DNA of 64,000 bases from NCBI GenBank assembly GCA_009733775.1, contig WOGZ01000163.1:1-64000 (forward strand), given 5' to 3'. The DNA comes from Alectoria sarmentosa. Taxonomy: Eukaryota > Ascomycota > Lecanoromycetes > Lecanorales > Parmeliaceae. The notes beneath the pieces are model-generated. The model ran no database searches and was not told the origin of the DNA. It saw only the letters and a program-made list of their open reading frames with translations. Both the position numbers and the translations under genes were made by a program. The number at the start of each line of letters is the position of its first letter. The first letter of the stretch is position 1. Below, in pieces: positions 1 to 11,694 of this stretch.

Positions 1-609
1 GAAATTATTTAAAATTATAAAAATTTATAACGTTTTTTATTTTAAACTTTTAAATCTCCTCGTTATTAATTTATTATTTAATTAAAAAAATTCTTTTTTT
101 AAAATTATTATCGTTAAAGATAAAAAGAAATAAATAATTAAGAATATATTAAATTCAAAAAGATTATAAAATCGTTTTAAATATAAAATTAAATGAAAAA
201 ACGTCGATAAAGATTTTATTTGATATAATATTAATGAAAATAAATTTAATAATGCAAAAAACGTAATAAAAGACTTTTATAAAAATTATTTAAATAAATT
301 AAAATAGAAAGATTACGCATTATTCGATTAAGTTAACGATTAATTTATAAAAAGATTTCATTATTCACTCTTCTTTTTTTTTCTTTTTTTTTCATAATCG
401 TCGTTATTATAATAAGCGACGATGATTATATATAACTTTCGATTATTGTGCGTGCGTCTTCACATCATTTTTTCAATAACAAAATTAATCGATATCGACG
501 ACGATAACGTATTAATTTAAGACTTAAACGAACACGCGATCTTTATTATTCATATTATAAACATCTTTCGAAGTTTCTTAACGTCGTTTTAAAATCTTAT
601 TATTATTAT

Positions 610-1270
610 TGTTAACTTTATTCGATATCATATATATAATAATTTATAAAAAAAATCATTTAAAATATTAATAAAATATATATAAATTTTAAATAAGGTT
701 TAGCGTTTGCGACTCGATTCGATTCGAAAAATCTTATTTAATTATATCACTTAATTTTTATAATTCTTTTTTCGCTTAAAATATAAAATATTAAATGATA
801 TTGAATATTTAAATGTTTCGACGGCGATTATAACGTCAATTTTTCATCAAATCACGTTATTTTTAAACGTTTAAAACGATAAAATATTATAATATTGACG
901 ATGCTATAAACGAACTTTTTACGATATATTATCATCGTTATTATCGTTAATTTTCTTCAATTGAAAATAATTATTAATTAAACGTTTTAAAGATATAAGA
1001 TAAATTATAAGCACATTTCTTCGATTTTTATAACGTTAAAATATCGCTTTTTAAAAGAAAGAAATAATGTTATAAGCGTATTTTATATTTTTAATAAAAT
1101 TAACTTTTCTTTAATATCACATTTTTTTAACATTATTCGATTAAGTTTAACGTGATTTAATAAAGACATTTGTTTTTATATAAATGTTTTCTTTTTATAT
1201 ATATACTTTCTTTTCACTTAATTATCTTATTTAATACACTTATATGATATAACTTTATATTAATTTTAAT
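610..1270 (+). repeat. Tandem repeat unit A (about 671-bp period)
   Basis: This unit recurs head to tail at an offset of 671 bp: the string starting gactcgattcgattcga is at 711 and again at 1382, and ttaattatcttatttaata is at 1219 and again at 1890. The two copies differ mostly by C/T and G/A changes. The last 200 bp also match the reverse complement of 6060-6255. The ends of the unit are approximate. Confidence 0.85.
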
Positions 1271-1280
1271 AATCGTCGTT

Positions 1281-1941
1281 ATTAATTTTATTCGATATTA
1301 TATATATAATAGTTTACAAAAAAACATTATTTAAAATATTATTAAAATATATACGAATTTTAAATAAAATTTAACGTTTGCGACTCGATTCGATTCGAGA
1401 AATTTTATTTAATTATATTATTTAATTTTTGCGATTTTTTCTTCGCTTAAAATATCGAATATTAAATTGATATTAAATATTTAAATGTTTCGATAACGAT
1501 TACGACGTTAATTTTTTATTAAATCACGTTATTTTTAAATGTTTAAAACGATAAAACATTATAACATCGACGATGTTATCGAGAGATTTCTTACGATATA
1601 TTATTATCGTTATTATTATTAACTTTTTTCGATTGAAAATAATTATTAATTAAAGATTTCGAAGATATAAAATAAATTATAAACACACTTTTTCGATTTT
1701 CACAGCGTTGAAATATCGTTTTTTGAAAAAAAAAAAGATGATGTTATAAACGTATTTTACATTTTTAATAAAATTTATTTCTTTTTAACATTACATTTTT
1801 TTAACATTATTTAATTAAGTTTAACGTATTTTAATAAAAATATTTACTTTTGTATAAATGTTTTTTTTATATATATATATTCTTCTTATTTAATTATCTT
1901 ATTTAATATACTTATATAATTTAACTTTATATCGATTTTAA
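1281..1941 (+). repeat. Tandem repeat unit B (about 671-bp period)
   Basis: Second head-to-tail copy of the unit at 610-1270, with a constant 671-bp offset along its length. It is independently mutated, since some positions keep C or G in one copy and not in the other. No terminal repeats, tRNA primer site or coding capacity is visible. Confidence 0.85.
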
Positions 1942-3366
1942 CATTAATAATTAAAATTTTAAATAAAAACGTTTAAATAAAAAGTTGTTTTATAAATTCG
2001 TGAAATTTTTTCGAATTACGAATAAGATAAATGCGTAAATGTATTAATAACTATTATTTTCTTTTTATAATATTTATAATATTTTTTATATATCGTTGTT
2101 TAAACTTTATTATTATCGCGAATGCGCGAATGAAACGAATATTTTATTTATATAAGTTTTTAATTTTATCGATAACGATAAAATGTGAAAAATCGAAAAA
2201 ATTATTAATAAAATAAAAAATAAAAAAATCGTTTAATATAAAATTAAATAAATTAATTGAAATAATAAATATAATCACTGAATATTGAATAAAAATATTT
2301 TAAATGTTAGCGATTTAATTAATGTTTATAATAAATAATTAAATAATAAACGAAAACAATAAAATAAAGAGTTCGATTTTAAAGAATTTAATTAATTATA
2401 TAAAACATTATCGCGCAATAAGCGAAAGCGACGTTATAAAATTTAAATGTTTATCGAAAATTATAATGTTTTAAAAGCGGTGTTTATACTGCGAGCGCAT
2501 TTTTATATTTTTATTACGATAAATATATGTGTTAAAAAATGATATTATCATTTATTATTTAAATTATAAAATATTATAATAAAAATATATTATATTAAAA
2601 TATATATTATTATTATAAATATAATGTTAAAAAAATATTAAAATATGTTATTAAAAAAAAAAAAAAAAAATTTATATTAACGCTATCGCAAAAATAAATT
2701 ATTATTTAATTTTATTATATTTTTTCGATATCGTAAATTTCGCGATTAAATATCGAATCGAGAATAAATTTTTTAAAAAAAGTCGACGACGTAACGTTAT
2801 TGTTTTTTATAAAATTATTCGCTGAAATAATATTCGATTTTAAATCTTTTAAAAAAGATTCGTTTTTATTCGTTAATTTTTTTTCGAATTTACGTAAATT
2901 ATTGAATTTTTGTTTCAAAAATTCATTTATATTTTTTAATTCATTAATACGTTTATTTATCGCGTCGAGCTCGCGTTATAAATTTACGATAAAAAAAACA
3001 ATTAAAGTTATCGTTATTATACGCCTTTATTACTTACGTTATTAAATAATTTTTTTATCGATATACACTCGTGCGCGAAAAAGATTAAATGTTAAATTAT
3101 AACGTCGTATACGTCGCAAATTTCTTCGCATTTTATTTTAATAAATAAGCGAAATCTCAATATAACGATTAATATCGCGCTTATTTATTTTATATTCGAT
3201 GCAAAAAGAAAATTTATCGCGAATATAAAAATAGTTTTTTTTATAAAGATAAATTTTATATAATAAATCGATTATTATAAATTATTAACGATGTCGATTA
3301 CGAAGCGATTATTAAATAAAATAATTAATAATTAACGATTACGATTATTGAATAATAAAAAACTTA

Positions 3367-3408
3367 TTAATGTTAATGTTAATGTTAATAATAATAATAA
3401 TAATAATA
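3367..3408 (+). repeat. Microsatellite (TTAATG)n then (AAT)n
   Basis: Three to four copies of a TTAATG-type hexamer run directly into about seven AAT/ATA triplets, inside the AT-rich block and just before a less degraded island. Confidence 0.7.
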
Positions 3409-3424
3409 TTGTTATTGTTAAAGA

Positions 3425-3595
3425 TTACACGTAAAACTAAGTAGTGTTTAAACGTGATTTGAATGAAATTTTAATTATGAAGTTTCAAGTATAAATGCAT
3501 GCATGCAAAAGTAGAAGGTTAAATTATGACTTAACACGCTAGTATAAAGCTGAGTCATAAAACTAGCCTTGATTTATAATGAATCATAATATCGA
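3425..3595. other. Less-degraded island inside AT block 1
   Basis: About 170 bp in which TG and CA dinucleotides are common, unlike the flanks. It includes an alternating atgcatgcatgc stretch near 3496-3507. It has no open reading frame. It may be a short unique sequence or a young insert that escaped mutation. No function is apparent. Confidence 0.5.
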
Positions 3596-6059
3596 AGAAC
3601 GAATTATAATAGTTATTAATGTTATTAATATTAATATTATTATTTTGTTATATAAAATATTTATAAAATATATTAACGAAATTATTAAACGTAAACGACG
3701 AAATTGCGAGATTTATAATAATTTTAAAATTATGTTATAATGAGAAGATTATTAATAAATTAATTATAATATTATTATTATCGCATAATTAAATTAAGCA
3801 TTTACGAATAAAGTAAAAGAAAATGTAAAAAAAGAAAAATAATAAAAAGAAATTAAGCTTTTGTGTATAAATTCAACGTCGCGATGCGATGATAAGCGAA
3901 TATTGAATAGTAACGCGCGTTTTAATAACGTTAACGAATTTATATTATTATTATAATAATTATAAAACACGTCGCTTTTCAACTTTATTATTATTTTTTA
4001 ATATAAGAAAAACGAAATCGTTATATTTAAAACATCGTTATTAAAGTTTAAATAAGTGAATATATATAATAAAGAAAGATTTTTATTAATTATATCGTTT
4101 TAATAAAAATGTTTATAATTTAACACTTTAAAAAAATGTTACGAAATTAATAATATAACATATTTGTTATTATTGTTTAACGTTGAAAAATTGTTTCGTT
4201 ATAAATCATAATGTTGCGTTATAAAAACGATAACGTTATAATAATTTTTTTTCTTTATTTTTTCAATGAGATTTAAAGGTTTTTTAATAAATATTATATA
4301 AGATTTTATTTTCAATATAAGCATTTAAAGATTAAGATTTAAAAAGAAAAATAACTATTAAATCGAATAATCGTATACGTTTTATATATAATATACGTTA
4401 TCGCAACGTCATTTTTTATAAATCTTTATAAAAACTATAAAGTTTAAATTTAATTAATTAATTTCGTAGTTATTTCGTTAATAATATTGCTTAATAAACA
4501 TAAATTTATTTAATATATTTCGAAGTTTTCTTTTAATTCTTAAAGATTAATTTTATTATATAATTTAATTATTGAACTTAATAATAATATAATCTTTTAC
4601 TTATTTTCATTTTTAATTTTAATAACATTAAAAACGTCTCTTAAATTTAATTTAATAAATTAAATTATTTTTCTCAATTTGTTTTTTATATTATTTAATA
4701 AAAACAATAAATATTTGTTTTTTTATATTAAATTATTCTTTTTTTTTATAATTTACGCATAATCGTAATTATTTACTTTTTTTTAAAAATAAACATTATC
4801 GATTATATTGTTTTGAAATTAAAATGTCGAATATATTTTTTAATTAAAATTTTATCGATATATTTTTTTAAGATTTAAATTTGTTTATCACTTATATTAT
4901 AAATTAATTTAATTTTAAATTTATTAACGTTTTTTAATATAATTTTATAAGCGTTTTTTAAATATTTTAATAATAATAATTTCTTTTTAAATTTCTTTAA
5001 TACGTTTTTATATTGTTAATATTTAAATGAAATTTTTTTTATTTACGATTATCTTCGTTTTTAAATTTATTTAAATATTTAAAATAATTTTCTTTAAAAC
5101 TTTATTCTCAATTAAATTGTGTTTTATCTTTATTAATTAAATTTTCATTTTCATTTATATCGTTTTTTAATTAATTTTCGAATTTCATTTTCTCAATTAA
5201 GATATTTTTAAATAAACTTTTTTCGAATTTTTAAAAATATCAAATATTATCTTTTTTTATAATTTTTATAAATAATTTAAATTAATAACGTTTCAAATTT
5301 TACTTTATAATTTTACTATTTTAATTTTATTATTTTTATTATATAAAATTACGTTTTTTCAATCAAAGAGACGCTTTTAAGTTTTGCGAATTCGAATTAT
5401 ATAATATTTTTAATAACTTTTAAATTTATAAATGCGTTTATAAAACTTTTAATTTATCGAAAAATGAAGCGAAATTCGATTTCGATTCATTTTATCGAAA
5501 TTATTAAAGTGTAACGATTGTATATTTCATTAAAACGTGAAACGAATATTTGAAATAAAAATTCTTCGAAAAATAAAATGTATCAACTTGTTAAATAAAA
5601 AAAAGTAATTTAAATTTAAATTATATAATTAATTTGTTAATTAAAAATTAAATATAATAATAATAAAAATGTAATTAAATATTATATTAAAATATTCGAA
5701 ATAAATATATTAACAATTAAAAAGAAAATTTATTTAAATGCGAGAAAATAACATTATATAAAATTAATAAAATATTTAAAACGTTTAAAATATTAAAATA
5801 TTTGAAGTGTTTTTAGTGTCTCGCGTGTTTTTATATTTTAAAACATTTATTAAAATTATTAAGTTTCGTTTTTTAATAGTGTCTTTTCGACTGAATTATT
5901 TAATTAAATTTTTAATCGTAACATTATAGTAAATAACTTAATTTAAAAATACGATATTTTAATAATTTTTATATTTTTAATAAAATTCTCGTTAACACGT
6001 TTTTTTAAATTCGTTAATTAATATAAATGAAATAAGTGAAATAATTTAATTATAATATC

Positions 6060-6255
6060 AAAATCGATATAAAGTTAAATTATATAAATGTATTAAATAA
6101 GACAATTAAATGAGAAGGAAATATGTATATAAGAAAACATTTATATAAGTGCAAATGCTTCTATCAAGACACGCTAAGTTCAATCGGGTAATGTTAAAGA
6201 AATGTGGTGTCACAGGGAAGTCAGCCCTATTAAGGATGTAGGGTACGCTTGTCAC
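6060..6255 (-). repeat. Inverted, partly unmutated copy of the 671-bp repeat
   Basis: The reverse complement of this segment aligns without gaps over long stretches with 1069-1265 (unit A). From about 6115 rightwards this copy has normal base composition, while its left end is AT-rich. In the 71-nt block matching A from 1069, I count 22 differences: 20 are C here and T in A, or G here and A in A, and two are transversions. It marks the right edge of the RIP block. Confidence 0.85.
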
Positions 6256-6607
6256 AGTAACAACTTAAGAATTGAATCGAAATAAAATATTTTACTTTCT
6301 TCTCACTCGAAGAGTATCGCTACAAGGAATATTATCAACCCTACGCCCACATGAGTTCTCAATGTATTTGAAATGACCCCCGGCCTCACCTCCCTTTGGA
6401 AACCGAATGAACGCCGCGTTACCACCCCGGGTGAGGGTCAGGCAATGGACGCCCCCAGGGGAAGAGCTGCTGCCTAAGTCGACTCAAACCACAGTGAGCT
6501 CAACATCAAGAGGGGCGTAAGAGAGTGTTACCTCGTTCGCTTTTCCAATCGATCTTACATACTACTAGATCAGCTGAGCGTGGACTTGCACATTCTTCAA
6601 GTAACAT
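6256..6607. other. Intergenic, downstream of the P450
   Basis: Normal-composition DNA between the repeat copy and the P450 stop codon. It has a GC-rich part around 6370-6510. I see no open reading frame, tRNA or repeat here. Confidence 0.6.
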
Positions 6608-8041
6608 TTAATTGGCCTTTGGCTTGACTTTGATGTAGAAATCAACAGGTCTCAAATTAAACCAGCCATCCTGCTTGAGCTGGTAGCTCGGCTCGGCCAT
6701 TTCCATATCCACGTCTTTCAGCAACGTGACGATGGTAGTCACATTCCACATCCACGCATAATACCTGCCAATACATACGCGTTTGCCGTTTCCAAACCAT
6801 TTCTTGCTGCCTTCGGGTAGCTTTTCAAAAGCCTCGCCCACCATCCTTTCTGGCTTGAACGCTTCGGGTTCTTCGAAGACGGCCGGGTCGCGATTTACGC
6901 CATGCAGGACAATGATCATGGTCTGCTTGGCCGGGACTTGATATTTGCCTCCACCCAGCATAACGGGTCCTTGAGTGTCTGGCAAGGGCTCAATGTTGAA
7001 GCCAGGTGCGGCCGCAGACAGGCGCAGGCTTTCTCGTAATATTCCAGCACAATAAGGCAACTTTTCTAGATGATCACGTGTGAACTCGCCATCACCGATG
7101 ACCGAATCGATCTCTTCGCGGGCTTTTGTGATACACCTTGGATTCTTGAGCAGATAATAAATTGCACTTGAGACAACGCAGGGCGCCGTACTGGATCCGA
7201 TGGGCATGGTCACGATCTCGTCGATGATCTGTTGTTCGCTAAGGGATGCACCGGTTTCAGGGTCTTTGGCGTTCATCATGGTATACAGCATGTCGTCTTT
7301 TTGATCAGTGGGATTGGCCTTTCGATATTCTAGACATTCAGCGGCATATTGGCGCATGGATTTGGTGTCTTTCTCAAATTTAGATTGGTAGAAAAGCCAA
7401 TTTACCAATCTGGGTCGAGTTGGTCGTTTGATCGCCTCTGACGTGGCTCCGTCCATTGCCTTGATCATTGGTGGTGCTGGTCCGGTTAGGCCATTGAGCT
7501 TCCTACCATAGAAGCAGAGAGTGGTTGTTTCCAAGTCTAGTCGGTTTAATTCACTAATGGCTGAAACTGGCGATTCACCGCTCAAGGCCCGCCATTTGGC
7601 TGTCAACTCGGACGCACAATCACGCACTTGATTGAAACGATCAGCAACAGCTGCTGGAGTGAGCAATGGGGCCAGGATTCGATGATGAACGCCCCAGCTC
7701 GTCTCACTGTCGAACGCGGTGAAAAGAGAAGCATGCACTGCATATCGAATCTCTACTATAGGGCCACCAACGAATTTGCGAAAGCGCGTCTCATCGCAGA
7801 GTTCTTCGCAGAGAGCCACATTCCCCACAAAGACAATCTGTTGGCCCAAGACAGTTATCTTGAAGATCTCGCCTGGCAATGGCATGATGGTATCAGTTGA
7901 TGGAATGTCGAATTGGGCAAGGACACACTAACCATACTTTTCCCACAGCTTCTGTAGTGATATCCATGTGTTGCTCGGATCTACGTCGAAAATATTTCCC
8001 AATAAGGGAACACCTGGTGGTTGAGGGATAGGTGTAGTCAT
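6608..8041 (-). CDS. CYP505-like cytochrome P450, heme domain only
   Basis: Two exons, 8041-7933 and 7872-6608, with a 60-bp intron (donor GTTAGT), give 457 residues. The start is the ATG before TTPIPQPPG, the usual proline-rich entry of the family. The order and motifs match the heme domain of CYP505/CYP102 fatty-acid hydroxylases: ETSWGVHHRIL in the C-helix region, ESLR (317-320) and the heme loop FGNGKRVCIGR with Cys at about 403. Members of CYP505 are normally fused to a P450 reductase; here the protein stops after the heme domain. The I-helix is odd, reading GSSTAP at 262-267 where GxETTS is expected, so the acid-threonine pair for oxygen activation is lost. No membrane anchor is visible. 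Substrate is unknown. It could be a real divergent enzyme or an early relic; the frame is intact. Confidence 0.85.
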
Positions 8042-8801
8042 AGTTATATTTGCTGCTAAATGAATAGAGACGATCAAAGTGTTGTAGAAGAGAAGATCAA
8101 GATCAAGATGGAGGGTGCAGGAAGGGGGAGGGTGGGGTGGTAGCATGCACCAAGGCAGATCGGACTTATTCGGGCGCCCATATTCTTCTCCATTTGGTAT
8201 AAGCTAGATGGAGTGCACTGTTACTACATCTGCAGGCTAGCAATTAGTTCAAGTGGTACTTTTACTGACCTCTGCCGGCAGCCCTAATCACTCAACATAC
8301 GTACTCGGCTCCCAAAGCTCTGCAGGAGTATTGAGACAAGAACAGAACGTGCACCAGGTCTATTGACAGGATAATGTTGGCAAGCTGGAGAGATACATGC
8401 AATTCTGGTGGGGTTTTTCAAGCACCACAGCCATCAGCAACGTCGGCAGACCTGCCATTTATACTGATCGCTAGCCTGGCTGGATTTACCTTAGCCGCTA
8501 AAAATGCATCTTGCATCTCACACTGGCCCCAAGGGGCTTAGAGTAAGGCTGAGGATTGAATAACAGCGGAAACAAGTGAATGGATGGCTTTTTGTGCCAA
8601 GCCATGCCAAGATCCCCGAAAAGTCCTCTACACCTACGAGTCCAGTGATATTCCCAGAAATGGCTCCAGACGGGTCATCTCCTGATAGAGGTTGTTTTTG
8701 AGCAGATGGTTTGCTTGACGGGCAGGCTTGTCTAAAGGAGACGTAAGCCAGGTCTCTTCGCGAGAAGAGGTTATTGCTCAAAATTCCCAAGGACCTTGAA
8801 G
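8042..8801. promoter_or_regulatory. Divergent intergenic region, P450 / DFG10
   Basis: 760 bp between two genes transcribed away from each other, so it should hold both promoters. Open frames in it start with GTG or TTG and look like nothing. I could not identify a particular factor site. Confidence 0.5.
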
Positions 8802-9887
8802 ATGCCTGACGCGTCTTTGGTCCTGCAAGCTTTCTTTCTTGTGTCAGCTTCTACCGTAAGAGACCAATGCAACAAGAGTGCTCCTGTTCTGATGGTCGCA
8901 TGCTTAGATCTTGTTATTGAACAGCATTCCTGCTGTCAGGTCACGATACATTGCATACGGTTCACGAGCAATACCAGTCAAGGATAATGACCATGTTGGG
9001 TCTCAAAATGACACCAAGAAGTCTTCTGAGAAGCTTAACACAGACGCGTGTAAGGCTCTGGAATGGCTGCTTAAGCATGTAGACGCCATTCAAGTGCCGC
9101 ACAAATGGTTCCAACACTTCTACATTGTCTCTGTGCTCTCTTCTTTATTTTGGGGAACCCAAATTCTGACCTCAGGGTCTGTGATGGAGGCTCTAAGTCG
9201 TAGCGTTGGCTCCAGTACTCAGGCCAAGGGTATGACGGCGGATCAGGTGGTCCTGACTTGGTCCCTTGTAACCATTCAAGGAGTGCGGAGGCTTCTCGAG
9301 ACTAGCTTGCTCCTCAAGTCATCAGGATCGAACATGTGGTTCGTCCATTGGCTGCTTGGCATGGCGTTCTATCTGGCTCTAGGCGTTTCATGTTGGATCG
9401 AAGGAGCAGGTATGTCGCATCATCCCTTGAAGCGGTTCGCAAAGCACTGAGGGCAATGTTGCATGTTCTGACCATTCGACCGTGTACAGACGCCCTCCTC
9501 TCTGCAGAATCCGTCGCTTCCAACATCGCCCTCTCCGCACTATCTCCTAAAGCGATCGTCGGCATTCCAGTTTTTATCCTAGCGTCCGGGATCCAGCATG
9601 ATTGCCATGCTTATCTCGCTTCATTACCAAAGTACACACTCCCAATACATCCTATATTTCAGAGCTTCATCTGCCCTCATTACACGGCGGAGTGTCTGAT
9701 CTATCTCTCTTTGACTTTCATAGCTGCCCCTAACGGTACTTGGATCAACAAAACAATGTCTACTGTATTCATCTTTGTATCAGCTAATCTAACGGTGACT
9801 GCGGCAATGAGCAAAAAGTGGTATGAGCAGAAATTTGGGAAAGAAGCGGTGGCTCACAGGTGGATCATAGTACCTGGCCTGTACTAG
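8802..9887 (+). CDS. DFG10: Polyprenol reductase (DFG10/SRD5A3 family)
   Basis: Three exons (8802-8855, 8908-9409, 9490-9887) encode 317 residues. The family reduces the alpha-isoprene unit of polyprenol on the way to dolichol, the lipid carrier for N-glycosylation, and is an ER membrane protein. The N-terminus starts with a hydrophobic segment continuing across intron 1 into LLLNSIPAVRSRY. The C-terminal steroid 5-alpha-reductase-like domain has HDCHAYLASL, HYTAECLIYLSL and ends KWYEQKFGKEAVAHRW, as in the family. Introns are 52 and 80 bp with donors GTAAGA and GTATGT. Its 3' end lies 93 bp from the convergent ALKBH6-like gene. The splice choice at 8907/8908 was made because it keeps frame and restores the expected second half of the first membrane helix. 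Confidence 0.88.
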
Positions 9888-9980
9888 AATGCCATCAACG
9901 AGCTTAGATCAAAACTTTAGCCAAGTCTCATTTGAGGATGAGCAAAAATTTGCCCTTTCCGACGACCTGCCCCTGTTTTG

Positions 9981-10788
9981 TCACCTTTTCAACCCTCCAA
10001 AAGCCTTTCCAAGCTTCTTGACCCGGATCACATCCCTGAAAGTCAGACTAACCCTCGGCTGCCTAACCGCCAGGCCTCCTGCAAAAGGCGTCCTGTCTCC
10101 CAGTAAATTCCAGTTGGCAATGGTGTCTTCTCCCAGATCTTCGTCAATCTTAACCTCACGGATCCCGTGCAAGCATTCAGTGTAAAGCTCCTCAGTCGAA
10201 ATCAATAGACTTCTTGGCTCCTGCAATACCCTCCAACCTTGCGCACCTCCCGGCTTTTCGCCCGTCGTATCATTCTTCTTCGGCTTGATATCTAGGACAA
10301 TCTGCGAGCCCAGGCTCACAGTTGCGACAACAGGGTTGTAAGCGTCGCCATCCTGGTGGGTGTGGATGCCTTGGCCGGGCAAATACTCATTGATCAAGCA
10401 ATGATTTGGTGCGCCATGTGGAGAAGCATTGAAGATACTGTCATTCAGATCAACAGGAATAGACAGTAGGCGCGGCACTGCAGGATCTGAAAGCCATGTG
10501 GGAAGGGGGGCGGCGAGGAGTGTGTTGGTGGGCGAGAGGGGGGAGGGGTGGGCCTGAAGACGGCGATGGGAGAGGGATTTCCAGTTTGGCAAGGGAACAC
10601 TGTTAATCTGAGAAAGTTAGTAGCTGCCATTGCGGTAGAAAGGAAGGGCCAGAACCCGAAGTATTTACTTTCTGTAGGAGATATGCCTCTTCAGTCTCCG
10701 TGATGAAGTTGGGAATGTAATAGCCCGAGGCTGGCAGTGAGGGGATCAGAACCTCCTGGAGACTAGCTGGTAAGGAACGCTCATCCAT
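9981..10788 (-). CDS. ALKBH6-like Fe(II)/2-oxoglutarate dioxygenase
   Basis: Two exons (10788-10669 and 10607-9981; 61-bp intron, donor GTAAAT) encode 248 residues. It belongs to the AlkB homologue superfamily, whose members oxidise alkyl groups on nucleic acids or proteins using Fe(II) and 2-oxoglutarate. The iron triad is visible: HxD at His124/Asp126 (HTHQDGDAY) and His187 (ECLHGI), plus the oxoglutarate Arg pair at 225 and 231 (RVSLTFR). The N-terminal IPNFITETEEAYLL segment and overall size fit ALKBH6 best among eukaryotic classes. The physiological substrate is not known from the sequence. Convergent with DFG10. Confidence 0.85.
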
Positions 10789-11323
10789 GCCGACTGGTCA
10801 ATCGTGGAGTGGCATCGTACCAGCATGGTAACGGAAACCATACAGTTTGGCATGTCACATGTAATTACGGTCGATGTGTTGAGCTTCAAGCCGAGGATAT
10901 TCACACCGCCTGCGGCTATCTCGGCACCCTAGTCGCCACAACGATACACGTGACCCTCGAGACACTGTCTAGACTCTAGACCGTCTTTTTTTCCTTCATG
11001 AGCTGGAGAACCCAATGAGACCTCCTTTCTTCAAGGAGTGATAGAGTATGACATATTACGCGCATTCAAACGATTGATGGCCCTTGTATATGTTCCTTGG
11101 CCTCGTCCAGACTGCTGAGTTTTGGATAAACTCGACTGCGAAGACAGTCACTCTCTCCAAAGGGGTGTTGAGCACCTGTAGGTATCTTTGGGGGGGCGAT
11201 ATTTGTCTATTTGTAGAGTTACGTCCACTTCCTTGGCAACCTGCTTTGGGTGGAAAAAACTTGCGGCGTCCATCTCTCTCTGCCTATTGGCTATCACCTG
11301 ATTGGGTCGATTGATTGATTGAT
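10789..11323. other. Intergenic with GATT microsatellite end
   Basis: About 530 bp upstream of the ALKBH6-like gene, presumably including its promoter. At its right end lies a run of GATT units (11307-11328) that abuts the inverted-repeat element. A 19-bp string, tcacctgattgggtcgatt, at 11294-11312 recurs at 21131-21149. No gene is supported. Confidence 0.5.
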
Positions 11324-11329
11324 TGATTA

Positions 11330-11397
11330 AGGCTTTTGATACCCGCACGTAGCTTTTTGATACATGTACGTAGCCTTTTGATACATGTACGTAGCCC
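11330..11397 (+). repeat. Left terminal inverted repeat
   Basis: 68 bp, complementary to 12200-12267 with one mismatch. It holds three sub-repeats, each with a tacgt or cacgt core following a ttttgatac block. Confidence 0.85.
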
Positions 11398-11407
11398 TCT
11401 ATTTCGC

Positions 11408-11486
11408 ATAACCGTAGCAGAATACTAAGGAACGGAATCCGTTCCTTAATATAATCCGTTCCTTAATATTCTGTTATGGTTACCTC
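11408..11486. repeat. Internal hairpin-forming inverted repeat
   Basis: A perfect core palindrome of 10-bp arms, aaggaacgga / tccgttcctt with one central base (11427-11447). A second arm copy follows at 11457-11466. Arms extending outwards (aaccgtagcagaatact against agtattctg-type sequence to 11486) differ only by transitions. Confidence 0.7.
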
Positions 11487-11694
11487 TATTGACGCATCAA
11501 GCTTTGAATAAAAATTTGAAACTTTGACGCCCTGATGTAAAGACTTAATGTACGTTACGGTGCAAGGACTCAATGCCCTTGATGTAAGGATTTATTACCC
11601 TGGCGTAGGGATTTGCTCCGCTTCGTGGTATAAGGAGCCCAATAAAAAATCTGAGACTTGATGCCTTGATGTAGGAACTTGAAATTCATTGATT

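Larger units (their letters stand above)
1..6115. repeat. AT-rich RIP-degraded block 1
   Basis: This stretch is almost entirely A and T, with the few remaining C and G bases mostly in CG dinucleotides. No open reading frame longer than about 80 codons exists and none resembles a protein family. This is the look of repeats mutated C-to-T on both strands by repeat-induced point mutation. Direct support comes from an inverted copy of an internal repeat at 6060-6255 that kept its C and G bases. What the element coded for can no longer be read. A short less-degraded island lies at about 3425-3595. Confidence 0.9.

Noticed and set aside
1..6115. Subtelomere with telomere repeats at the window start
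   Set aside because: No TTAGGG arrays are present there; the AT-rich block alone does not show a chromosome end.
6608..10788. Secondary-metabolite cluster around the P450
   Set aside because: Neighbours are a dolichol-pathway reductase and an AlkB-like enzyme; no synthase, transporter or regulator is nearby.
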